Source: Myxococcales bacterium
Lineage (GTDB): Bacteria; Myxococcota_A; Polyangia; Nannocystales; Nannocystaceae
NCBI GenBank assembly: GCA_020633315.1
Contig: JACKDV010000011.1
Location: 196,079 to 260,078, forward strand
Direction: 5' to 3'
DNA: 64,000 nucleotides
Made by a program: the position numbers and the translations under genes. This document shows, piece after piece, positions 1 through 9,789 of the stretch; position 1 is the first letter of the stretch, and each line of letters starts with the position of its first letter. The notes under the pieces were generated by a model. The model ran no database searches. It saw only the letters and a program-made list of their open reading frames with translations, and was not told the DNA's origin.

Positions 1-582
1 GGCGAACACCAGGTAGTCCACCATCCACGCGCGGTACTCGTCCATGAACGCCTCGTAGCTCGGCCCCACCACGGTGGGGTTGCACAGGTGGTTGACCTCG
101 TGGACGAGGGTGCAGGTGCCCACCCGCCGCTCGATGGGCGAGCCCAGCCCCAGGCGACGATCGTCGGCCGCGATCGCCCGGCGGTTGAGCACCACCGTGC
201 CCGGGGCGCGCCGCAGCCCCGCCACCACCCCCTCGTCGCCGGCCGGCAGCGCCTCGAACGACAGCGAGAAGGGAGCGTCGGGTCCCAGCAGCGCGCCCAG
301 GGTGTTGGCGATGATCCGCCGCGCGCACAGGGGGCCCTCCGACGGTCGCCACCCCTCCTGCCCCGCGCTCAGGGCCGCCACCACCTTGACCGCGCGCAGC
401 CGATCCTCGGGGGTCAGGGCCGAGAACCAGGGCGTCGACACCAGCCGACCCAGGTCCCGACCCGCGCTGCGGGCCGGGCTCTGCTCGAACAGCCGGAGGA
501 TCGCCCCCCGCAGCGCGGCCGGCAGCGAGCCCCAGCGATCGGGGTCCACCGCCAGCGCGGCCCGCAGGGGGTGCTCCTCCAT
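1..582 (-). CDS. HExxH putative metalloprotein, C-terminus outside window
   Basis: This open frame starts at an ATG eight bases after the stop of the transglutaminase-like gene and runs off the left edge, so only the first 194 residues are visible. Residues 161-165 read HEVNH, the HExxH zinc-binding signature of gluzincin-type metallopeptidases. It lies in a hydrophobic stretch (CTLVHEVNHLCNP) and is followed about 15 residues later by an acidic segment (FMDEYRAW) that could supply a third ligand. No signal peptide is visible in the N-terminal 60 residues. The close spacing suggests co-transcription with the upstream gene. The HExxH motif is seen directly. Peptidase activity and any partnership with the neighbour are inference, and I do not recognise the family. 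Confidence 0.6.
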   Translation of the reverse strand, partial: MEEHPLRAALAVDPDRWGSLPAALRGAILRLFEQSPARSAGRDLGRLVSTPWFSALTPEDRLRAVKVVAALSAGQEGWRPSEGPLCARRIIANTLGALLGPDAPFSLSFEALPAGDEGVVAGLRRAPGTVVLNRRAIAADDRRLGLGSPIERRVGTCTLVHEVNHLCNPTVVGPSYEAFMDEYRAWMVDYLVFA

Positions 583-589
583 CGTCGGT

Positions 590-2176
590 CTACTGCTGCC
601 GCACGATCAGGGTGGCGGCCGAGTGGTCGACGAAGCCGCGCAGCGCCACGTGGATCACCTCGCCCGCGCTCACGTCGAGGGTGCCCCGCTCGTTGGAGCC
701 CTCGCCGTACATCATGAAGTCGAACTCGCCCTCGGTCCCGTCGCCGCGGATCTCGGGGTCGCTCCCCGCGCGGGTGTACACGTCGATGTCGCCGCGACCG
801 GTCATGATGAGCTCGAGCACGCCGTCGACCTTCACCTCGATCGTGCCCACCTGGAGGATCTCGCCGGCGTCGAGGCGCACCGACCACTTGAGGTCGATCT
901 TCTCGCCGCGCTGCTCCACGTCCTCGCGCGACTTCTTCAGCAGCAGGTGGACCTGGTCGAGCGAGACGTAGGGCGAGATCGGGGCGCCCGCGTGCAGCGG
1001 CAGCCACAGGAAGTCGGGGTGCTCGGCGCGGCTGGTGGCCAGCCACTCGCCGCCGATCACGTTGCCCTCGGCGTCGCACTCCAGGATGTACTCGTAGGGG
1101 TCGGTGCGCTCCTGCTCGTCGGACTCGGCGTTGGGGCGGATCGACGCGGCCGACTCGGTGATGTAGTCGACCTCGAGCTGCACGTGGTACCAAAGCTCCG
1201 CCTTGGGGTTGTGGCGGTACCAGACCCCGCTGAGGCGCGCGAGCTGGGTGGCGCGGCGCCGCGGGATCTTCTCCAGCATCGTCACCCGGTACTCCTGCAC
1301 CGGCTGGTTCCACACCTCGTAGTTGGCGGTGCGGTCCTCGGCGAAGGCCCGCTTGTCGCGGCCGATGAGGTTGCACAGCAGCAGGTGGAAGGCCCCCGGG
1401 TTCACGTCGCGGGCGTCGGCCTTCTCGGCCCGACCGCGGTCGTCGAGCGCGATGTCGCGATCCTCGTTGCGCGAGCCGATGAGGATCGCCGCGGTCTGGT
1501 TGTAGCAGGCGATGAGCAGCGCCTTGATGTCGCTCACCTCGAAGCGGATGCCGTTGTGCTCCACCGGCATCATCGGCTCGCGCTCGAGGATGGCGGCCGG
1601 GGTCCAGGCGTGACACAGGCCGAACCAGGTCTCGATCCCGCCGAAGTCCTCCTTCTCGTTGCCGCTCTTGGCCGAGCCATCGGGCAGCAGCTTGCCGGCC
1701 GCGGCCGCCTCGCGGGTGCGGCGGTTGCCGAAGCGCATGCTGCAGTCGCGCGCGAAGGGGCCGAGGTTGCGGTAGTACTCCTCGTCGCCCGGCTGGTGGA
1801 AGTGCCCGTACTCGGCGCGGTAGGGCTTGTGGCCCCGCACCCGCTCGGGATCCCAGCCGTTGAAGGCGGCATCGAACTTCTCGGCCGGGGACAAGTCCCG
1901 CAAGAGGTCGCCCGTGTGCTGCCAGCGCGCGTTGATCCCGTCCTGGTAGGTCGGCCAGTAGGTATCGGCCCAGGGGCGCGGCTCCGCGGTCCCGTTGCGG
2001 GCGAGCGCCTCGACCTTGGTCTCCAGCGGCACGCGGAAGCGGGTCGGGTCGTTGCTGAAGGCCCACTCGTCGAGGGCCTCGCCCAGCCCCGGCGGCAGCG
2101 GGGCACGGGAGGGCGCAGTGGGATGCTCGGAGGTGGGATGGGCGGGACGACGATCGGTTCTAGCGGGGCGGCTCAC
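590..2176 (-). CDS. Oomycete-elicitor-type transglutaminase-like protein
   Basis: A 528-residue protein whose middle part resembles the transglutaminase elicitor family first known from Phytophthora GP42/M81. Family-like landmarks are DTYWPTYQDGINARW (71-85), WFGLCHAWTPAAI (184-196) with the candidate catalytic Cys188, and a segment around 257-292 with DVNPGAFH (candidate His264) and YEVWNQPV. The family crosslinks Gln and Lys side chains. The last ~110 residues look like a separate beta-rich domain. The frame begins at a GTG preceded by a GGAGG-containing purine run; no classical signal peptide is seen, although family members are usually secreted. It is followed 7 bp later by the HExxH protein. 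Family assignment is from memory of motifs; enzyme activity is not shown. Confidence 0.6.
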   Translation of the reverse strand: MSRPARTDRRPAHPTSEHPTAPSRAPLPPGLGEALDEWAFSNDPTRFRVPLETKVEALARNGTAEPRPWADTYWPTYQDGINARWQHTGDLLRDLSPAEKFDAAFNGWDPERVRGHKPYRAEYGHFHQPGDEEYYRNLGPFARDCSMRFGNRRTREAAAAGKLLPDGSAKSGNEKEDFGGIETWFGLCHAWTPAAILEREPMMPVEHNGIRFEVSDIKALLIACYNQTAAILIGSRNEDRDIALDDRGRAEKADARDVNPGAFHLLLCNLIGRDKRAFAEDRTANYEVWNQPVQEYRVTMLEKIPRRRATQLARLSGVWYRHNPKAELWYHVQLEVDYITESAASIRPNAESDEQERTDPYEYILECDAEGNVIGGEWLATSRAEHPDFLWLPLHAGAPISPYVSLDQVHLLLKKSREDVEQRGEKIDLKWSVRLDAGEILQVGTIEVKVDGVLELIMTGRGDIDVYTRAGSDPEIRGDGTEGEFDFMMYGEGSNERGTLDVSAGEVIHVALRGFVDHSAATLIVRQQ

Positions 2177-2234
2177 GCCCCGAATATCCCCCCTCCGAGG
2201 CGCCGCGTCGAGCCCGACCCTCGTGACCCAGGTG

Positions 2235-4520
<2,286 letters not shown>

Positions 4521-4529
4521 CGTGGCCCG

Positions 4530-4535
4530 ACCCTA
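4530..4535 (-). promoter_or_regulatory. -10-like hexamer of maeB
   Basis: TAGGGT on the minus strand ends nine bases before the maeB ATG. The spacing fits transcription starting at or within a few bases of the start codon, as seen at many other genes in this window. Confidence 0.5.
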
Positions 4536-4644
4536 TCGCGACCGGGCGCGGGGGGCCACCGATGGCGACCGCGGCGTACGGCCGCATGCCCCGTGAGGAA
4601 TGACGGCTAGGACGGGGCTGGACCGGTCCGTTCGAACATGCTGG

Positions 4645-5784
4645 CTAGCCCGCTGCGCCGGCGTCGACCACCAGCAGCTCGTGGGCCTCGCTGGCGTCGG
4701 GCGGCTCCCATCGCCGCAGCATCCGCTCCAGCACCGCCTCCGGCACCGGATCGGGCCGCGCCCGGTTGCGTCCCGGCAAGGCGGCGGCCGGGGCCTCCAC
4801 GTACACGATCCGCACCCGCGCCCCGTAGCCCACACACAGCTCCCGCAGCGACCTCCGCAGCTTGCGTAGCAGGTTGGTGGCGTCCCATACGAAGGGCTCG
4901 CCCCGGCGCAAGTGCTCGCGCGCCCGGGAGCGGGCTACGTCGATCACCGCGCCCTGCGGCTCGGCGGGCCGTACCCCCAGCTCGCGGCGGATCGCGTCGA
5001 GCTCGATCACCGGCTGGTCCCCCGCGTGCTCGGCCACCCAGCGGCTCTTGCCCGAGCCCGGCAGCCCGCTGGTGAGGGTGACGGTGAAGCGCGTGTCGTC
5101 GTGGGCGGCCCAGCTCGGATCGCGATCGGGGCGCAAGAAGAACATCGCGCGGCTGTGATCGTTGGCGAAGGGCCACGGCCCGTCCAGGCAGCCCAGCTCG
5201 TCCGCGTACTCGCCGAAGAGAGCCACGGCCTCGAGCTGCGCGGCCTGGTCCTCGCACTCCCGTCCGCGCAGATCGGCCTGGGCCAGCCACACCAGCTCCC
5301 GCAGGGGCGTCGACTCGGCCATGCGGATCACCAGGCGGCGGCTGTCGCTGCGCGAGGCCCAGTGGTACGGCACCTGGTGGTGGCGGATCATCCCGCACAC
5401 CGGCTCGCGCTGGGCGTGGCCCAGGCCCAGGCGCCACAGGATCACGCGGGCGTCGAGCGCCCCGGCCGGCGAGTGCCCGGGCGAGCGCACCCGGCCGTCC
5501 TCCTCCACCACCGTGCAGCGGGGCTTGGCCACGTCGTGCAGCAGCGCCGCGGCGAACAGCCGCAGGCGTCGCTCGGGGTCGGCCGCTCGGTAGGCGTCGG
5601 ACTCGACCATCGCCTCGCACACCATCCGGGTGTGGATCCATACGTCGCCCTCGGCGTGGAACACCGGGTCCTGCAGGCAGCCCCGCATCGCGCGGACCCA
5701 CGGCAGCTCGCGGTCGAGCGCGTCCCAGTCCACCCGCCAGCCGGGCGGCCCCGGCAGGCGCAGGGCGGCCGCCACCTCGCTCAT
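4645..5784 (-). CDS. HD-Pnk: HD phosphoesterase fused to polynucleotide kinase
   Basis: A 379-residue two-domain protein. The HD domain occupies roughly 40-190: His51, the LLHDVAKP motif with His83-Asp84, and the downstream pair RHHQ (His135-His136). The P-loop kinase starts near 233 with LTSGLPGSGKS (Lys246), followed by ELDAIRRELG (Asp263, Arg267), the usual site of the kinase catalytic Asp, and VWDATNLLRK. This architecture matches the HD-Pnk end-healing enzymes described from Runella slithyformis, which remove a 2',3'-cyclic phosphate or 2'-phosphate and phosphorylate a 5'-OH end. The gene overlaps the upstream RNA ligase by four bases (ATGA), so translation is probably coupled. Domain identities are clear; substrate choice in this organism is inferred from the family. 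Confidence 0.85.
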   Translation of the reverse strand: MSEVAAALRLPGPPGWRVDWDALDRELPWVRAMRGCLQDPVFHAEGDVWIHTRMVCEAMVESDAYRAADPERRLRLFAAALLHDVAKPRCTVVEEDGRVRSPGHSPAGALDARVILWRLGLGHAQREPVCGMIRHHQVPYHWASRSDSRRLVIRMAESTPLRELVWLAQADLRGRECEDQAAQLEAVALFGEYADELGCLDGPWPFANDHSRAMFFLRPDRDPSWAAHDDTRFTVTLTSGLPGSGKSRWVAEHAGDQPVIELDAIRRELGVRPAEPQGAVIDVARSRAREHLRRGEPFVWDATNLLRKLRRSLRELCVGYGARVRIVYVEAPAAALPGRNRARPDPVPEAVLERMLRRWEPPDASEAHELLVVDAGAAG

Positions 5785-6602
5785 GCCTCCTCGGCTCCCG
5801 GCCGCGGATCGGGCCCATAGAGGTCGACGCCGGGGTGCAGGCGGTTGGGGAGGATCGGGCGGTCGATCCAGTGTCCCCCCGAGTCGACCACCGAGCTCAG
5901 GAAGCTGGCGCGCACCCACTTGTAGCGCGCCACCACCCGCCCCTGCTCCTCCACCTTCAGGTACAGCCCCTCCGCCAGCGGCGAGGGATCGGTCTGCTCG
6001 ACCACCCGCAGGGGATCGAGCTCGGCCTCGTGCGCCGCCTCGAGCAGCACCGCGGGCCACCGCGGCCCCTTGTACAGCGAGGGCGCCACCCGGGCCGACA
6101 GCGCCTCGATCGACGGCGTGGTGCCCTCGTGCACCACCGGCACCGAGACCACCGGAGCGCCGGCCAGCAGCGCGTGCCGACGCGGCATGGAGAGGAACTC
6201 CTCGGCCTGCCGATCGTAGACGTCGAACTCCATGAAGTAGTGCGGGAGCCGATCGTAGAAGACGGTGTGCTTGGCGTAGAGCCACTCGCCGTACATCAGG
6301 TAGCGATCGCCGAGCACGGCCCACAGCGCGTCGCGGTGGCAGGCGGCCCAGGTCTTGAGCAGGTCGAAGTGACGCTCGCGGTAGCCCCCGACCAGGTAGT
6401 GGCCGCGGCTCTGCAGCCACGGCACGCCGCGCGCGTCGAAGCCTACCGCCGCGTTGGCGCCGTCGAGCTTCTCCTCGACCACCAGGGGACGCCCCTCGAT
6501 CTCGGCGAAGGGGGCCGCCTGCAGATCCTCGTCGCCGGGCTGCAGCCGCGATCCCCTCAGGTGTCGCGTGCGGGGGTACTTGAGCAGGGGCGGCGGCTTC
6601 AT
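5781..6602 (-). CDS. ATP-dependent RNA ligase family protein
   Basis: A 273-residue covalent nucleotidyltransferase of the RNA-ligase superfamily. Motif I is VEEKLDGAN with the adenylation Lys45. Motif III-like YLMYGEWLYAKH lies at 101-112, motif IV-like LAEGLYLKVEE at 209-219, and motif V-like RYKWVR at 226-231 with Lys228. It would seal 5'-phosphate to 3'-OH RNA ends after healing by the HD-Pnk encoded next. It overlaps its neighbours by four bases on both sides (ATGA at each junction), giving a strictly coupled three-gene operon. The chosen ATG is fixed by the overlap with the methyltransferase stop. Ligase chemistry is strongly supported by motifs; an RNA rather than DNA substrate follows from family and context. 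Confidence 0.85.
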   Translation of the reverse strand: MKPPPLLKYPRTRHLRGSRLQPGDEDLQAAPFAEIEGRPLVVEEKLDGANAAVGFDARGVPWLQSRGHYLVGGYRERHFDLLKTWAACHRDALWAVLGDRYLMYGEWLYAKHTVFYDRLPHYFMEFDVYDRQAEEFLSMPRRHALLAGAPVVSVPVVHEGTTPSIEALSARVAPSLYKGPRWPAVLLEAAHEAELDPLRVVEQTDPSPLAEGLYLKVEEQGRVVARYKWVRASFLSSVVDSGGHWIDRPILPNRLHPGVDLYGPDPRPGAEEA

Positions 6603-7264
6603 GGGCTCCCCTTCGGCCCGCGGATCACCGCGATCATGTGGCCGGGCACGTGCTCGATCTGCACCCGCTGGGCGCCCGCGTCGAGGAACATCGAGCGCAT
6701 GCGATCGGGCGAGAACAGCTGGATGTGCTGGGGGTTGTCGTCGGGGCCCGAGGGCACCGAGACCACCACGAAGCGCGCTGCCACCCGCAGCAGCTCCTGA
6801 GCCGCGAGCTCGGGCTCGCGCAGGTGCTCGAGCACCTCGAGCGCCGTGACCACCTCCACCTCGTCGTCGGCCACCGGCAGCGCGCTCGCGTCGCCCTGCA
6901 GCGCCCGCAAGCGGCTCAGGCCGCCGTCGTGCACCGCCCTCAGGTCGCGCACGCGGATCGGATCGAGGTCGAGCGCGGTGACCTCGAGCTGCGGGAACGC
7001 GTCGAGCAGCGGCCACAGGAAGGTGCCGCGTCCGCTGCCCACATCGAGCAGCCGATGCGGGCCGAGCCCCCGCAGCACGCCGAGGACCCGCCGCACCCGC
7101 GGCAGCGTGGCGCTGCGCTTGAACTTGTGCAGCGACAGCCCCTGCGCGCGACCTCGCGCGAGCGTACCCTGGAGATCTCCAGGCTCGATCGCGAGCTCGG
7201 GCAGGCGCCCTCGCACGAAGGCGGCGGCGAGCTCGACGAAGTAGCGCTCGGGATCGAGAGACAT
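6599..7264 (-). CDS. SAM-dependent methyltransferase of RNA-repair operon
   Basis: A 221-residue class I methyltransferase. The SAM loop is RLLDVGSGRGTF (71-82), the acidic second strand is VTALDLDPI (95-103), and motif IV is VVTALEVLEHL (138-148). It is the first gene of the operon and overlaps the RNA ligase start by four bases. The sequence E143-x-x-E146-H147 is compatible with the metal site of Hen1 RNA 3'-end methyltransferases, which accompany other bacterial RNA-repair enzymes. However, the same motif occurs in UbiG-like enzymes, and the later His (His180) is closer than in Hen1, so Hen1 function is only a hypothesis. The start chosen is the ATG eight bases after TACGCT. A longer frame extends to 7354 but its N-terminal extension looks non-coding. 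Confidence 0.75.
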   Translation of the reverse strand: MSLDPERYFVELAAAFVRGRLPELAIEPGDLQGTLARGRAQGLSLHKFKRSATLPRVRRVLGVLRGLGPHRLLDVGSGRGTFLWPLLDAFPQLEVTALDLDPIRVRDLRAVHDGGLSRLRALQGDASALPVADDEVEVVTALEVLEHLREPELAAQELLRVAARFVVVSVPSGPDDNPQHIQLFSPDRMRSMFLDAGAQRVQIEHVPGHMIAVIRGPKGSP

Positions 7265-7272
7265 GGGGGCGC

Positions 7273-7278
7273 AGCGTA
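7273..7278 (-). promoter_or_regulatory. -10-like hexamer of RNA-repair operon
   Basis: TACGCT on the minus strand lies eight bases upstream of the methyltransferase ATG and would give an almost leaderless mRNA for the three-gene operon. Confidence 0.45.
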
Positions 7279-7483
7279 GCGGACCGCGGCGGGTGCCGAT
7301 GATCGCGGCGCCTGGCCCAGGCCCTCGTTGGCCTCGCACAGGGCCATCGGGCAACCCCTGAGCAACGGCGCCGATGACACCATGGCTCGGAGCTCAACCC
7401 GCCGCGAAGCGCGCTAGGTTTGCGCGACCTCTCATGGATTTCTGGACGATGAGGTGCCTTCTATTACCAGACGAACATGAATT

Positions 7484-7495
7484 GAACAGATGTTC
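7484..7495. promoter_or_regulatory. GAAC-N4-GTTC palindrome (LexA-box-like)
   Basis: GAACAGATGTTC lies in the 324-bp divergent gap between the RNA-repair operon and the Ser/Thr kinase gene. It fits the Gram-positive/actinobacterial LexA consensus GAACRNRYGTTC exactly. It is centred about 100 bp before the kinase start and 225 bp before the methyltransferase start. A TACACT hexamer follows at 7499-7504 and could be the kinase -10. The remainder of the gap shows no gene or other structure that I can support. LexA binding is inference; myxobacterial LexA boxes may differ. Confidence 0.3.
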
Positions 7496-7588
7496 TGGGT
7501 ACACTACCCGCCAACTTCGCAGCGGCCGGCACGAAACGGTCCGCCACGCGAGATCCTCTTGGCCTTCCTTCCCTTGTCCTGGCCCGAA

Positions 7589-9007
7589 ATGTCCATCCGA
7601 CGAACCACCTCGAACGGAGCCTCGACCCACGCGCCTCCGGGTCGGGGAGGCCGTGACGAGACCACCCGCTTCGCCGCCGACACCTTCGCCGCCGGCACCT
7701 TCGCCGACGAGCGAGAGATCGAGCTGCCGCGCGACGGGCTGATCGACGGCCGCTACCGCGTGCTCGACCGCATCGGCGACGGAGGCATGGGCGTGGTGCT
7801 GCGGGCCCGCGACGAGCGGCTGCACCGAGAGGTCGCGCTCAAGCTCATCCGTCCCGTGCTGCTGCGCGAGCGCGAGATGGTGGATCAGTTCCTCGCCGAG
7901 GCCCGCACGATGGCGCAGCTTCGTCACGCCAACGTGGTCGAGGTCTACGACTACGGCGAGCACGAGGACCTCCCCTACTTCGCGATGCGGCTGGTGCGAG
8001 GCCCCGACCTGCACACCTGGGTCGAGAATCAGCCGCAGCCGCTGTCGGTCGACGTGGCCCTCGGCATCTTCGCCCAGATCTGCGAGGGGGTCGCGGCCAT
8101 TCACGACGCCGGCGTGGTGCACCGCGACATCAAGCCCGAGAACATGCTCGTCGACGCGGGCTTCCGCGTGGTGGTGACCGACTTCGGCCTCGTGCGCCCG
8201 GTGGAGGAGCAGGACTTCATCTCCACCCACGCCTCGTTCCAGGTCACCGGCGGCACCGCGGGCTACATGGCGCCCGAGCTCGCCCGCGAGGACGAGCCCG
8301 ATCCGCGGCTGGCCGTGCGGGCCGACGTGTATGCGCTGGGCATCCTGGCCTACTGGCTGCTGGTGGGGCGCCATCCCTTCGTCGCCAAGACGCGCAAGGA
8401 GATGCTCAACCAGCAGATCTACGCCCGGCCCCTGCCGCCCAGCGAGGTCCGCCCCGATCTGCCGCGGGTGCTCGACGCGGTGGTGCTCGAGGCCCTGCAC
8501 AAGGATCCACGGCAGCGCCCCTCCGACGCCCGACGCCTCGCCGAGCGCCTGCGCCTGGTCCGTCAGCGCCTGGCCAAGCCCCAGTCCCGCATCACCGTGG
8601 TCGACGAGGATCCCGACACGTTGCGCTTCGTGGAGGAGATCCTCGGCGAGGCCCTGCCCGACGTGGAGCTCGAGCTACTGTCCCGCTCCGACGACGCGCT
8701 CGAGCGCATCGAGTCGTCGCCGCCGGCGATGGTGATCACCGCGCTCGAGAACCGGGGAATCAGCGGCATGGAGCTGGCCGCCAGCCTGCGGGGCAGCCCC
8801 GTCACCGAGTCGCTGCCGATCCTCGTGCTCTCCTCGGTGGGCGGCGCTCCAGAGTGGAAGGCGCTGTGGCACATCGGCGTGCAGGGCTTCCTGCTCAAGC
8901 CGCTGCTCCGCGAGTCCTTCGTGCCGCTGGTCCGCGGGCTGCTGCCGCGACCGGGGCCGCGATCGCGGGCCGGCTCGAGCCGCTCACTGGGCTCGATGTC
9001 CCGCTGA
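7589..9007 (+). CDS. Ser/Thr protein kinase fused to degenerate receiver domain
   Basis: A 472-residue cytoplasmic Hanks-type kinase. The glycine loop is IGDGGMGVVL (62-71), with Lys85 in VALKLI, the catalytic loop HRDIKPEN (Asp180), DFG at 198-200 and GYMAPE at 225-230. Residues about 335-452 form a response-regulator fold with the acidic pair DEDPD (Asp339, Asp341) and the conserved lysine LLKP (Lys437). The phosphoacceptor position holds Ala385 (MVITALEN) instead of Asp. The receiver is therefore probably a phosphorylation-independent binding module. No transmembrane segment is visible. I chose ATG 7589; an earlier in-frame start at 7490 would add 33 residues lacking kinase-like features. 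Ligand and targets are unknown. Confidence 0.85.
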   Translation: MSIRRTTSNGASTHAPPGRGGRDETTRFAADTFAAGTFADEREIELPRDGLIDGRYRVLDRIGDGGMGVVLRARDERLHREVALKLIRPVLLREREMVDQFLAEARTMAQLRHANVVEVYDYGEHEDLPYFAMRLVRGPDLHTWVENQPQPLSVDVALGIFAQICEGVAAIHDAGVVHRDIKPENMLVDAGFRVVVTDFGLVRPVEEQDFISTHASFQVTGGTAGYMAPELAREDEPDPRLAVRADVYALGILAYWLLVGRHPFVAKTRKEMLNQQIYARPLPPSEVRPDLPRVLDAVVLEALHKDPRQRPSDARRLAERLRLVRQRLAKPQSRITVVDEDPDTLRFVEEILGEALPDVELELLSRSDDALERIESSPPAMVITALENRGISGMELAASLRGSPVTESLPILVLSSVGGAPEWKALWHIGVQGFLLKPLLRESFVPLVRGLLPRPGPRSRAGSSRSLGSMSR

Positions 9008-9024
9008 GCTCGGCGAAGCTCGGC

Positions 9025-9696
9025 TCACAGCCGCGCCATCGTGCCGGTCGAGGTCTCCTTGGCCGAGAGCGTCTTGTCGCAGGGCTCGTCGAGCATCCCG
9101 GGATCGGGCACCTCCATCTCGCCATCCACCGTCACCTCGGGCACCACCATCATCCCGGCCATCGGCACGGGCTCGGGCCTGACCTCGATCACCGGAAGCA
9201 CGGGCTCGGGCCTGACCTCGATCACCGGCGGCACCGGCTCGGGCGTGGTCTCGATCACCGGCGGCACCGTCTCGGGCTTGGTCTCGATCTCCGGAGCGGG
9301 CCGCGTGGAAGCCTGGACCTGGACCGCGGTCGTCGGCCGCCCTTCGTCGCCGTGGGGGGTACAGGCCGCGAGGGCCACGCCCGCCCCGAGGGTCGCGACC
9401 AGCCCCGCCCTGCGCGACGGCCGGGCCTGCAGGCGGGTGACCGGCACGATGGCGGGCGACGGCGGCTCGGGGCGGAAGCGGATGCGTCCCTGCTCGTCCT
9501 TGGAATAGGAGACGCAGAGCTTCTTGCCGCGATTGTCCCGCAAGAAGCGGCGGGCCTCCGCCTTGGTCATGTTCGACAGGATGTGGACGTTCTTGCTGCA
9601 GTGGCTGCAGTGCGAGACCCGTCCTTGGCGGTCGAAGCCGATGGCGTCCAGATCGATGGGGCAAGGACCGGTGATGGGGAGCTTGTCGGCATGCAT
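9025..9696 (-). CDS. CxxC-domain membrane-anchored protein with PVIE repeats
   Basis: A protein of 223 residues of unknown function. The N-terminal ~90 residues form a small domain with GPCPIDLDAIG, HCSHCSKNV (CxxC) and MTKAEARRFL, a pattern I associate with a short cysteine domain found in myxobacterial and Bacteroidetes envelope proteins. A hydrophobic stretch, GLVATLGAGVALAAC, near 115-130 may anchor it. The C-terminal part is a Pro/Glu/Val linker with four 11-residue repeats of the type PVIExxPEPV, encoded by a 33-nt tandem repeat. The ATG at 9696 was chosen because the extra upstream residues are Arg/Pro-rich and featureless. It converges on the kinase gene with a 17-bp gap. Function is not inferred. 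Confidence 0.65.
   Translation of the reverse strand: MHADKLPITGPCPIDLDAIGFDRQGRVSHCSHCSKNVHILSNMTKAEARRFLRDNRGKKLCVSYSKDEQGRIRFRPEPPSPAIVPVTRLQARPSRRAGLVATLGAGVALAACTPHGDEGRPTTAVQVQASTRPAPEIETKPETVPPVIETTPEPVPPVIEVRPEPVLPVIEVRPEPVPMAGMMVVPEVTVDGEMEVPDPGMLDEPCDKTLSAKETSTGTMARL
9171..9302. repeat. 33-nt tandem repeat, four copies, in coding sequence
   Basis: Four imperfect 33-nt units begin at 9171, 9204, 9237 and 9270 and encode 11-residue Pro/Glu/Val repeats in the CxxC membrane protein. The two central units are nearly identical, consistent with recent slippage or recombination. Confidence 0.8.
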
Positions 9697-9789
9697 CGGG
9701 GCTCTGCGACCTCGGGGCGTCGACACGCTCGGACGCGGCGATCGATCTGGGTCCGGCCCCACGGGCAGGAAATCCCTGGGAGTCGCCCT

